Source: Trachipleistophora hominis (taxonomy: Eukaryota; Microsporidia; Pleistophoridae). From it: DNA of 17,642 nucleotides. Made by a program: the position numbers and the translations under genes. The DNA lies in NCBI GenBank assembly GCA_000316135.1, contig JH993832.1, positions 257,330 through 274,971 of the forward strand, given 5' to 3'. The notes below the pieces were generated by a model. The model saw only the letters and a program-made list of their open reading frames with translations, did no database searches and was not told the DNA's origin. Of this stretch, positions 9,276 through 16,987 are shown one piece after another (position 1 is the first letter of the stretch; the number at the start of each line of letters is the position of its first letter).

Positions 9276-10697
9276 ATGGCAACACTAGAAAAACCGATCT
9301 TGAACGTTTGCTTCATTGGACACGTAGACAGTGGAAAGAGCACGACAGTAGGCAATTTGGCATTTCAGCTCGGTGCGATAGATCCTCGCAAAATGGAGAA
9401 ATTGAAGAAGGAGGCAGAAGAGCGTGGACGAGGCACGTTCAGTTTCGCGTACGTCATGGACATGTCTGCAGCGGAGCGTGATAGAGGTATAACGATCACA
9501 ACGTCATTGATGAAATTAGAGACACCCAAACACATGTTGAACGTTATCGACTGCCCAGGACACAAAGACTTCATCAAGAACATGGTAACGGGCGCTGCCC
9601 AGGCCGATGTAGGCGTTGTACTGGTTCCCTGTGCAACCAACGAATTTGAGAGCTGCATATCCGGTGGTACTCTCAAAGACCACATAATGATCAGTGGAGT
9701 GCTCGGATGCAGGAAATTGATCGTGTGTGTGAACAAGTGCGACACGGTTGAGGCCTCGAAGATGAAAAGCCGTTTTGACGAGGTAAGGAAGGAAATGCTC
9801 AATATCATTGCAAAATGTCATCCCGACAAGGATCCTATCATTATTCCGATTTCTGGGTACAACGGCATAAACATCGTTGAGAATGGTGAGAAGTATTCAT
9901 GGTTTGAGGGATGGAGACCAAAGAATGATCCTAATGCTACGCCAATATTTACACTTGAAGGAGCGTTGAACTCGCAAATACCGCCGCCACGTCCGGTTGA
10001 TAAGCCGCTCAGAATGCCGATCGACTCCGTTCACAAAATTCCGGGTATCGGAATGGTCTACACAGGCCGAGTGAGCACTGGTGTGATTCGACCGGGAATG
10101 GTAATTTCTGTTCAGCCCACGGGTGTTGTTGCAGAGGTGAAGACCCTCGAAATTCACAAGACGCCTCGTTCAGAGGTGATTAGCGGTGAAAACTGCGGTG
10201 TTGCACTCAAGGCCGCTACAAAAGGAAATCCCGCGCTTATAAAACCAGGTCATGTAGTGAGTGATGTTAAGAACTCACCCGTGACCGTTTATGAAGCAGC
10301 TCGTGCTAAGGTTGTTGTTGTCGAGCATCCCAAAGGTATTAAGCCTGGCTACTGTCCAGTAATGGATCTTGGTACGCATCACGTTCCCTGCCAAATTTCA
10401 AAGTTCTTCAGCAAGAAAATGCAAGGCGTTGCTGATGAGATAATTGGGCCTGATGTTGTAAGCAAGGGTGAAAATGTTACGTGCATTATTCATCCGCAGA
10501 AGCCTGTGGTTATGGAAACTATTAAGGAGGTTCCATCACTTGCTCGTTTTGCGCTGAGAGACGGTGGCAGGATTGTTGGTATAGGTGCAATTGATTTGCG
10601 ATACACCAAGGAGGAGTATGAGAGCGAGGTTAGTTCTGAAAAGAGCAAAGAAAGTAAGGAAGAGGCTCCTGCAAGGAGAAGAGCACGAGGTGGTTAA
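9276..10697 (+). CDS. TEF1: Translation elongation factor EF-1alpha
   Basis: A 473-residue GTPase that brings aminoacyl-tRNA to the ribosomal A site. G1 is GHVDSGKST (15-23), the switch I end is GITI (71-74), G3 is DCPGH (92-96), G4 is NKCD (153-156) and G5 is SGYNG (193-197). DFIKNM (98-103), the WFEGW segment (209-213), GRVSTGVIRPGMV (264-276) in domain II and SLARFALRDGGR (421-432) in domain III place it with EF-1alpha, not with eRF3 or HBS1. Divergent points: the usual G-Q-T-R-E-H motif reads GTLKDHI (131-137), and switch I differs from other eukaryotes (GTFSFAYVMDMSAAERDRG). The C-terminal tail (about 445-473) is charged, first Ser/Glu/Lys-rich and then RRRARGG. Length is close to the family norm. 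Codon use is richer in GC than in the LRR genes. TATA-like box and CCC precede the start. Confidence 0.97.
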   Translation: MATLEKPILNVCFIGHVDSGKSTTVGNLAFQLGAIDPRKMEKLKKEAEERGRGTFSFAYVMDMSAAERDRGITITTSLMKLETPKHMLNVIDCPGHKDFIKNMVTGAAQADVGVVLVPCATNEFESCISGGTLKDHIMISGVLGCRKLIVCVNKCDTVEASKMKSRFDEVRKEMLNIIAKCHPDKDPIIIPISGYNGINIVENGEKYSWFEGWRPKNDPNATPIFTLEGALNSQIPPPRPVDKPLRMPIDSVHKIPGIGMVYTGRVSTGVIRPGMVISVQPTGVVAEVKTLEIHKTPRSEVISGENCGVALKAATKGNPALIKPGHVVSDVKNSPVTVYEAARAKVVVVEHPKGIKPGYCPVMDLGTHHVPCQISKFFSKKMQGVADEIIGPDVVSKGENVTCIIHPQKPVVMETIKEVPSLARFALRDGGRIVGIGAIDLRYTKEEYESEVSSEKSKESKEEAPARRRARGG

Positions 10698-10930
10698 TCT
10701 GCATAATTAAAAGTTTTACGAAAATTTTATGACTGGTATTTTTTTATTCATCGATTTAAAAATTTTCTCGTTTTCTTCGTTGGAGGCGTTTTATTTGGTT
10801 TTTAGCAAGCGGATTTTTTGGCTTTGCTGAAAATTTAGATCAATCATGTGATCAAAATTAGGTTTGGCGTTATTCTCTGTCATATCTTCTTATTTACTTG
10901 AGAAAGATACCACCTTGAAGAAGGAATGCT

Positions 10931-10950
10931 ACGTAGGCTATAAGTTACGT
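10931..10950 (+). repeat. Module hairpin A1
   Basis: ACGTAG pairs with TTACGT (last pair G-T wobble), loop GCTATAAG. Followed by GTTAAG as in A2. The fourth pair is T-A where A2 has C-G. Confidence 0.5.
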
Positions 10951-11076
10951 GTTAAGTCCTTGTTGTGGTCGAGGTATACGTTTCCATATATGCAATCCCA
11001 TGGGCAAGATAGAAGTCTGTCTATAGTATTTTTAAATACGGCCGTTTCAAAACGGTACTCCTGAGAGGGGGGTATT

Positions 11077-11096
11077 ACGCAAGCTATGACTTGCGT
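11077..11096 (+). repeat. Module hairpin A2
   Basis: A perfect 7-bp stem, ACGCAAG with CTTGCGT, loop CTATGA, 4 nt after a G6 run. Relative to the B hairpin at 16225-16245, pairs 1, 2, 4 and 6 differ on both sides with pairing kept. Confidence 0.6.
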
Positions 11097-12131
11097 GTTA
11101 AGGTCACTGTTGCGGTTGTAACATACCTTTCTGTTGTTATGAGGGTGCGCGCGAAGTTGTTGTGCGAGGCGGCGCACTAATTTTGTCCAGGAACCAAATG
11201 TCCGTGGCCATGGTTGGTCCCAGCGAACCAGAAGAGTGTGTTTAGTTAGATGATATGTTATAAGATGGTAATTAAACTAACTGTTAATAAAAAAAAATTG
11301 TTTTTTTGCTGATGACAATGACGAGGCAGGATGTGTGTGAAATGACAATGAATGTGGCGGAAGGTTAGTCACCGGACTCTTCAAATAAATCTCTTTCAAT
11401 CTAAAAAACATTTCTTTAGAAAGTAACAATATCTAAAAAGAAATTCTTGAATAGTGTTTAAAATTTCGTTAAGATTGGCATAAAAACGTCTTTTTGTACT
11501 TACAATTCCGAGATCAAAAATATATCTTTATTGTAATAATACAATGTATGTATATATGTGTAAACGGTAGTATGAATGAAATAGTGGGTAAATATATTTT
11601 TGGTAAAAAAGTGTTTATTCAGTTGTATACATACAAAAAATAGATTTTTAACGAGTATTTTGCATTTATAAATGTTTCTGTCGCGATATGTTGCATCATT
11701 ATAGATTGCTTATATAAAAGCACGTGAATATTATTTTTTATTTTTTCAAGAAATATACGAAAACTTTTATATGATCGAAATCCCCAATACTTATAAAATG
11801 TATTGGTCGATGCTGTAGGTTATTAGATCAATAAAAACAAATTTTTAGACTATAATTGTACACGAAACTTTATTAATCATTTTAGATACATTTGCATTAT
11901 GTTTTTATTGTCTTCTTATAAAATTACTCGATCCTCAAAAGAAAACTCCTTTAAAAAGAAAATATGAGGTATATAACTTCAAAAAGCAAAATATAACATA
12001 TTTAAACAATTTATAGCATATTATGATCGTTTGGACAGATGTATGCCATTTTTTCTTATAAGTTGAGTTAATATTAAATTCATTTACTACTTCAGTTACT
12101 CCTCACAGCACTACGTCACACCATTCATAAA

Positions 12132-12246
12132 TAACCCTTTGGCGGGTTACCGCTAATTGTAGCCTTGGCAGCCTATGGATACATATATACCATTTTTCTT
12201 GCCTTCATTTTCGTTCGTCAAACGAGGAACCTTCCCCATCGGGGAA
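12132..12246. repeat. Small hairpin cluster (site C)
   Basis: Three inverted repeats in about 115 bp of otherwise AT-rich DNA: TAACCC/GGGTTA (12132-12137 with 12144-12149, loop 6), TCGT/ACGA (12215-12218 with 12222-12225, loop 3) and TTCCCC/GGGGAA (12232-12237 with 12241-12246, loop 3). The style resembles the A and B repeats, but no sequence alignment to them is evident. Confidence 0.35.
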
Positions 12247-12538
12247 ACATTTGATCAAAAATACAATAGAAAGAAATGAGAATGCACAATTTCGTGCTTT
12301 CAAGTTTTTATCTTACACTTAAGCAGTTTACAAGAACGAGTCTATCGATACAGCATCACAAACATATAAATACTTTTATTTGGTGTCTTAAAATTACTGA
12401 TGTTCCATAATTATTCTTTCTAATTTTGATGTTTTACCATAGTAGAATGTTCCTAAAATATGTTCAATCCCGAAAAGAACTATTTATTTACTAAAATAAA
12501 AGAAAATAAATCTATTTAATGAAACGAAGCACTCGTAT

Positions 12539-12541
12539 CCC
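12539..12541 (+). promoter_or_regulatory. CCC start-proximal motif of the large LRR gene
   Basis: CCC ends 5 nt before ATG 12547, matching the EF-1alpha and SAC3 spacing. It suggests that this AT-rich accessory gene uses the same start signal and is a live gene. Confidence 0.5.
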
Positions 12542-12546
12542 AGAGG

Positions 12547-15411
12547 ATGTTGTACAATATAGCTGATTATTTGACTGCAACCGTAATATATATCTTTGTT
12601 TTTTCATCAGTCTCGAAAGATGACAGCGAATATATGGTGTTTGACAACCTAAAACATACGAACATGTCGAAGTTTCTTACATCATTAGAAAAAGACCCTA
12701 CATTAAATGAACATTTCAACATAAAGCAATTTGATGTTAACCAGGTCATCGATAAAGGAGTCACACCGAGTGTAGGTACCAGTCAGGATGATACTAATTC
12801 AGAAACAGGCGAAAGAAAGCCAAAGAGGGCAAAAATAGAGCAACAGCCTGCATATTACAATTGCATACGGTCATATTATAAACCAACCAGATTGTTTAAA
12901 ATAGTCACTGTGCCGTTTTCCAAGAAATTATACCAAAAAGTATTGGGCTTGAAGGTAGATTTGAAATTTGAAACGAATGATTATATTGACATATTCAAAT
13001 ATATATTCTTAAATTTAGATGATAATGGTGATTTTTTAGACAACGCGTGGCAAAGCATATGCGACTATCCTACTGAATTTTTAAATGTATTTAAAAAGAA
13101 CGCCGAAAACAAATCACAACCGAGTTCGGTTCACAAAGATGTCTCATCTTTTCTCGCCCTTAACTTTGAGCGTGGTATGGAGGCATTCCAGAAAGCTATG
13201 AATTCACAAGTTGTATACAAGTTAATGAATGACGAAAAAACAAAAGTTGCTTTGGTATGCGGTAAATATAGACATAATAATAGAATAATCATCGATAAAT
13301 CTCTTGATGGTTTCGAATTTGGTTTCCTTTTCGAATGTTTGGAGGTGACATATGTTGACCTTAAAAAAAATTTTAAGTTGTATTCTGAAGCATTTGCATT
13401 TAGGAAGCAGCTACTTAATACGAAGCTTACAATAACAATAAAAGAAACTCGACCACTCGACGAATTAAAACCTGTCATACACGGTAAATACACGTTAGAC
13501 AGTGATTTTATGAAATTACTTCGATGCCAATTTTTTGAAGAAGAACACATTGAAAATATTGTTATAGAGTTGCAATCTAAGGAGATCGTTGATAATCCTA
13601 CAATATGTAACGCTGAAGATCTATACGACTGCATAAAGACTCTCAAATTTTATGTTAATTATAAAAACAACAAATTACAACCAATACATAGTATAGAAAT
13701 ATGTTTTAGCGGTAACATAAATACGATACAACAAATCACCAAAGTTGAAAATTTAACTCATGTAGAGCTTGAAGATATAATTTTTTCTTCGGATTTTGTG
13801 ATTAATAAAGCATGGAAGAGCCTTGAATTGCGCGATATTGTGGCACTAAAGGGAACAATAACTGAAATTGGATGTGAATGTGAAAAATTGGTATTGGAAA
13901 GATTGGAAGGGAGGTTCAACCTGTCAGGAACCGCTGGTTTTAATGAAGTAGTTATGTCTGAATCTTCTGAATTTGTATTTAATAAAAAGACAAAATCAAT
14001 AGATAGCTTTGTATATCTCATTGACTTGCAAATTAATGAATTCACTGCTGTAGAGAATGGTATAGAGAGAATTTGGATCAACCAAACAAAATGTACTGAT
14101 ATAATTACACTGAAAGTAACACCAGAACATAAAAATATTAAGATACATAATACAGAAGGTAAGTTCTATTTCGATGGAATTTTTTGTGCGTTGTTGGATT
14201 TTGGTGACAAGACCTCTCTTACTATTGATAAAGGAGATAAGTCGCAAATGTCCGTTGTACTTAAATACTTCGTGATAGATAATGTTATCTCGTTTCCTGG
14301 TTGCTATGATACGGTTGAACTTGTTGATATTGAGATTCTCCGTGGTAAATTCTTGATAGTTAACGGGAGCTGCAGAACGTTGAAGATAATTTGTTGTAAG
14401 GGACGAATAACTAAACCGAAGAGCGTGCAATTAGATAAATTGATCATCGAATTTAATCCAAAATCACGTAATGAACTAGAGGTGGAAGGTATGTCCAATA
14501 TAAATGAATTAGTTTTAGAAAATATTCCCTGTGACGAAAACATCATAGCAAACATACTAAACAAACTTGAAAATGTAAAATTTTTGAGGATAACATTCTC
14601 AGACGACCAAAACACAAGAGCTCGGAATTTTGAAGGCTATTTAAAAGAACTGTATGGAAAGAATAATTCTTTGAATGGGTCAAATAACGATCTACAAGAC
14701 GCGAGACCTGAAACCGTTTTATTTGAGGATTCTTTTGAGAAGATAAGCACGTGTCAGCCAATTAAAAATTTTCTTGATGTATTACATCAAAGCAAAATTA
14801 TCCTACAGTTATATGGTTTAACGTACGAAAAAATCTTCATGAGTGGTTATGAGATGATACAATATTCAAAATACGCACAAAATCTGAAAGCACTAGACAT
14901 ATCCATAGAATACTTGACTGATCAATCATTTAAGTATATATTCTGCGGAATCGAATTTTTGAATTTAGATTACTCATGCATTCCTGATGAAAAGCTGCAC
15001 GAAAAATTCAAAACTCTAAAAAAATTTGATAAACTTAAAGTTCTTGTTGTGAACGGCATTTTCTTCACTAACAAAGCCAATTTTAGCTTTATTCCAGCAA
15101 CCACTAAGGTGTTGATAATTGAATATCCTGACTGGGAGGAAACATCTCACACCGAAAAAAAAGTTGAAAAAACTAAACTGAACAAGCTATACTTGCTTAT
15201 GAAAGTCGGAAAAGTTAGTGATGATAATAAAAAAGTAACAAATACTAAAATTATCAAAGATTTGAAGATACTTAGCCAGTACATTGATATGAAGAACTTA
15301 GAGGATCTCATTATTATCAAGGGTGAAATACATTATGAAATTGAACCAACCGAATTTAATCTTTTAAGACAATACAAACAGACACTTTGTTTGGGACTCG
15401 GAGAAACTTAA
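12547..15411 (+). CDS. Large leucine-rich-repeat-like family protein
   Basis: 954 residues, intronless, clearly more AT-rich than the housekeeping genes. The N-terminus has a hydrophobic stretch (about 9-22, TATVIYIFVFSSVS) before charged KDDSE, which could be a signal peptide cleaved after about residue 23. A basic cluster, RKPKRAKIE (90-98), looks like a monopartite nuclear localisation signal in a Ser/Thr/Asp-rich linker. From about 380 onward many 20-30 residue units of the form L-x-x-L-x-(L/I)-x-x appear (VENLTHVELEDI, SNINELVLENI, AQNLKALDIS, DKLKVLVVNG, MKNLEDLIIIKG), i.e. irregular LRRs. LRR families of unknown role are known in Trachipleistophora-type microsporidia. A paralogue lies at 16988 onward on the other strand. 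Substrate and function unknown; secretion into the host is inference. Confidence 0.75.
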   Translation: MLYNIADYLTATVIYIFVFSSVSKDDSEYMVFDNLKHTNMSKFLTSLEKDPTLNEHFNIKQFDVNQVIDKGVTPSVGTSQDDTNSETGERKPKRAKIEQQPAYYNCIRSYYKPTRLFKIVTVPFSKKLYQKVLGLKVDLKFETNDYIDIFKYIFLNLDDNGDFLDNAWQSICDYPTEFLNVFKKNAENKSQPSSVHKDVSSFLALNFERGMEAFQKAMNSQVVYKLMNDEKTKVALVCGKYRHNNRIIIDKSLDGFEFGFLFECLEVTYVDLKKNFKLYSEAFAFRKQLLNTKLTITIKETRPLDELKPVIHGKYTLDSDFMKLLRCQFFEEEHIENIVIELQSKEIVDNPTICNAEDLYDCIKTLKFYVNYKNNKLQPIHSIEICFSGNINTIQQITKVENLTHVELEDIIFSSDFVINKAWKSLELRDIVALKGTITEIGCECEKLVLERLEGRFNLSGTAGFNEVVMSESSEFVFNKKTKSIDSFVYLIDLQINEFTAVENGIERIWINQTKCTDIITLKVTPEHKNIKIHNTEGKFYFDGIFCALLDFGDKTSLTIDKGDKSQMSVVLKYFVIDNVISFPGCYDTVELVDIEILRGKFLIVNGSCRTLKIICCKGRITKPKSVQLDKLIIEFNPKSRNELEVEGMSNINELVLENIPCDENIIANILNKLENVKFLRITFSDDQNTRARNFEGYLKELYGKNNSLNGSNNDLQDARPETVLFEDSFEKISTCQPIKNFLDVLHQSKIILQLYGLTYEKIFMSGYEMIQYSKYAQNLKALDISIEYLTDQSFKYIFCGIEFLNLDYSCIPDEKLHEKFKTLKKFDKLKVLVVNGIFFTNKANFSFIPATTKVLIIEYPDWEETSHTEKKVEKTKLNKLYLLMKVGKVSDDNKKVTNTKIIKDLKILSQYIDMKNLEDLIIIKGEIHYEIEPTEFNLLRQYKQTLCLGLGET

Positions 15412-15831
15412 TTAAATGATGATTAAATTTCAAAACAGTTTGTGAGTTTCTTTCGTTCTTGAATGACCTCAAGGAAAAATTGCGAGATATGTCTATATCA
15501 TCATAACTATAAGACGGCTTGAAAGCTGGTTGGTCAGTTCAAAAAAATATTGTTTTCTCTTTTTGTTACCGCCTGGAGTGGCAACAACCTCCACATGGTT
15601 CCAGGTGAAAACGTGTAGTTATTTGCGCTGCGTGGCTAATGTTGCCTGCCGGTTTCCCGGCTTAGGGTGGACGGCCTCCTCTCTCAGCCCTTCACTCTGG
15701 ACACCCGTTGGGAAAACCAGCGGGCTTAGGCCGGCCACTGTGCCAATATCGTATCGGATCGGAGTCTGCCTTGTGGGATAGCAGACCTCGGCTGACCATT
15801 GATCGGCAACAAACCCGGAATACGGGCATCC

Positions 15832-15861
15832 TATCCCCGAGTACAGCCAGACTCGGGGATA
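15832..15861 (+). repeat. 11-bp perfect hairpin in copy B
   Basis: TATCCCCGAGT pairs fully with ACTCGGGGATA over an 8-nt loop. One of the strongest stems of the element. Confidence 0.65.
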
Positions 15862-15958
15862 TACGAGCAGCATTATTGTGCCGTAAGGCCGTCCTGCCGA
15901 CACAGGATGGCAAAGAAGCCTGCCGTGCAGGCACGTACCGCTTTTAAGCGGCCGAAAA

Positions 15959-15978
15959 GTGACACGATTGCGTGTCAC
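15959..15978 (+). repeat. 8-bp perfect hairpin with 4-nt loop in copy B
   Basis: GTGACACG pairs with CGTGTCAC, loop ATTG. It lies in a chain of short stems at 15888-16060 with only a few bases between most neighbours. Confidence 0.6.
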
Positions 15979-16116
15979 CAGGCTGTTAACAGAGTAGAGG
16001 AGACGCTGTTGCCAGCGAAAATGTCCGCTCTGCGGACCTTGAGGCCTACCTACAAGGCCTGTAATGTGTAAGGAGGTGGATGATAGGCTGTAGGATATGC
16101 AGCCTTAGATGGAAAA

Positions 16117-16150
16117 AAGGCCTCATACTTTGACCTTAGTATGAGGCCTT
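16117..16150 (+). repeat. 13-bp perfect hairpin in copy B
   Basis: The arm 16117-16129 (AAGGCCTCATACT) is exactly complementary to 16138-16150 (AGTATGAGGCCTT); the loop is 8 nt. It is the longest perfect stem seen. It does not end in a U-run, so an intrinsic-terminator role is not suggested. Confidence 0.65.
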
Positions 16151-16224
16151 GTGTGAAGTGTGTAATGTTAAAGGTGCATCCCCAAGGCACGAGCAGCTTG
16201 GGGCGCTGCTAGGAGGGGGGTGGT

Positions 16225-16245
16225 CAGTATGTTGTCAGCATACTG
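16225..16245 (+). repeat. Module hairpin of copy B
   Basis: CAGTATG pairs with CATACTG, loop TTGTCAG, 4 nt after a G6 run (16215-16220). The following bases (AAG, CTGTT, ACATAC) align with those after A2 in copy A. Against A2, pairs 1, 2, 4 and 6 are changed on both strands and pairs 3, 5 and 7 are unchanged. Confidence 0.6.
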
Positions 16246-16390
16246 CTGAAGTTCCTGTTACGTTATGCGACATACTTCGACTTACGTCCATGGTTCGCCG
16301 AACAAAACCCAGGTGTTGGCCATGTAGGACGTATTTGTTGGGTGAACTATGTAGGACCTCCATGAACCGAAAGCCGATGGCCATGGTTGA

Positions 16391-16495
16391 AGCCCTGGCG
16401 GGCCAGAAAAAGGATTTATTATTTTTGCCGTTGACAATGAGGAGGCAGGAGATGATTTAAACGATGATGATGATGATAATAAGATGGAAGATTAG
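16391..16495 (+). pseudogene. Possible decayed coding tail with acidic C-terminus
   Basis: A 34-codon open stretch after a stop at 16388-16390, ending TAG at 16493-16495. It reads FAVDNEEAGDDLNDDDDDNKMED at its end. The aligned part of copy A (11305-11340) reads FADDNDEAGCV then stop. The shared D-N-x-E-A-G could mean that both are relics of one gene's 3' end, or simply reflect nucleotide similarity of a noncoding repeat. No start codon or upstream coding body is visible. Confidence 0.25.
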
Positions 16496-16987
16496 TCACC
16501 AGATTTTTAAATAAAACCCTTTTAGTCAAAAAAAAGATCCTATATCAGTCACTTTCACGCTTATCAATAATGGTTGGCAAATTGGTTCTCTATCACGTCA
16601 TTCTTTTCTCCAAAACTCTTCTGTAAAGGATTGCTGAGTGAGTTTCAGAACATGAGAATTGCATAACAACAATTCTTATTTGCCATCAAAACGTAAAATA
16701 TTATTTTTTGAATTTTTTCTCGAGTTGACCAGTCAGATTGCAGGTTGTCTTTTTATTAATATTGATGACGATGATTAGGGATTGACTCTTTTATGACAAA
16801 CAAGCCTTACAAAACGTGTTAAACTGCTTGTACTTTGAAAATTTGTAGCTATTCCAAAAGATTGCAGTTTTGGAAACCCTCAGGTCGGAACGGTAAATTG
16901 ATGAGGCAGTGATGAACGTGTAATTCCAAGGAAAATTTCCTTTATTATAAAAATAAATTGTGTGTTTACAAACTCAGCTAAAAATCT

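Larger units (their letters stand above)
10925..11395 (+). repeat. Structured dispersed repeat, copy A
   Basis: Related to copy B (15560-16530) in the same order and strand. It contains two tandem versions of one module. A1 has stem 10931-10936/10945-10950; A2 has stem ACGCAAG (11077-11083)/CTTGCGT (11090-11096). Both share loop core CTATRA and are followed by GTTAAG and a T-G-T-T...ATAC segment. Other hairpins are CCGTTT/AAACGG (11042-11055), GTATTT/AAATAC (11026-11039), palindrome CCCATGGG (10997-11004) and GTGCGC/GCGCAC around 11145-11178. A2 has six G (11067-11072) 4 nt before its stem, as in B. The 3' part shares AACC-N16-GGTT (11192-11215) and two blocks at 11302-11331 and 11359-11391 with B. 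Limits are approximate. Orientation is set by alignment with B only. Confidence 0.65.
10698..12538. other. Spacer between EF-1alpha and the large LRR gene
   Basis: About 1.85 kb. It holds repeat copy A (about 10925-11395), an AT-rich stretch with nothing recognised (about 11400-12110), a small hairpin cluster (12132-12246), and the AT-rich promoter flank of the LRR gene. No protein gene is supported; the 66-aa frame near 10864-11064 lies inside the repeat and looks like chance. Confidence 0.5.
15560..16530 (+). repeat. Hairpin-dense GC-rich structured element, copy B
   Basis: A sharp rise in GC against AT-rich flanks. Inverted repeats (arms): 15570-15577/15600-15607; 15651-15658/15710-15718; 15762-15769/15781-15789; 15791-15795/15803-15807; 15814-15817/15823-15826; 15832-15842/15851-15861 (11 bp); 15888-15896/15903-15911; 15918-15923/15927-15932; 15938-15943/15946-15951; 15959-15966/15971-15978; 16004-16008/16013-16017; 16023-16028/16032-16037; 16042-16047/16055-16060; 16085-16092/16098-16105; 16117-16129/16138-16150 (13 bp); 16180-16186/16197-16203; 16225-16231/16239-16245; 16283-16293/16320-16333 with a bulge. 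The arms differ from one another in sequence, so this is not a simple tandem repeat. The 3' third aligns with copy A. Short frames inside resemble no known protein, and no rRNA landmark is present. Best description: structured RNA gene or mobile-element body, identity unknown. Confidence 0.7.
15412..16987. other. Spacer between two convergent LRR genes
   Basis: About 1.6 kb. The middle (about 15560-16530) is repeat copy B. The left edge (15412-15560) and the right part (about 16530-16987) are AT-rich 3' flanks in which I see no gene. Confidence 0.55.

Noticed and set aside
9029..9481. 150-aa open frame overlapping the EF-1alpha start
   Set aside because: Its second half is the EF-1alpha coding region read in another frame, and the first part has no recognisable domain or CCC start signal.
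11305..11350. Hammerhead ribozyme (CTGATGA followed by GAAA)
   Set aside because: The sequence between the two motifs does not form stem II, and the motif is not kept in copy B.
15560..16400. Divergent ribosomal RNA
   Set aside because: GC-rich and structured, but none of the universal SSU or LSU landmark sequences are present, and the stems do not follow an rRNA order I can recognise.
15530..16460. Several 60-119 aa open frames on both strands inside copy B
   Set aside because: They overlap each other, arise from GC-rich sequence with few stops, show no domain, and cross the inverted repeats.
15560..16530. CRISPR array or integron-type attC array
   Set aside because: The hairpins have different sequences and spacing, there are no constant repeats, and the host is a eukaryote.
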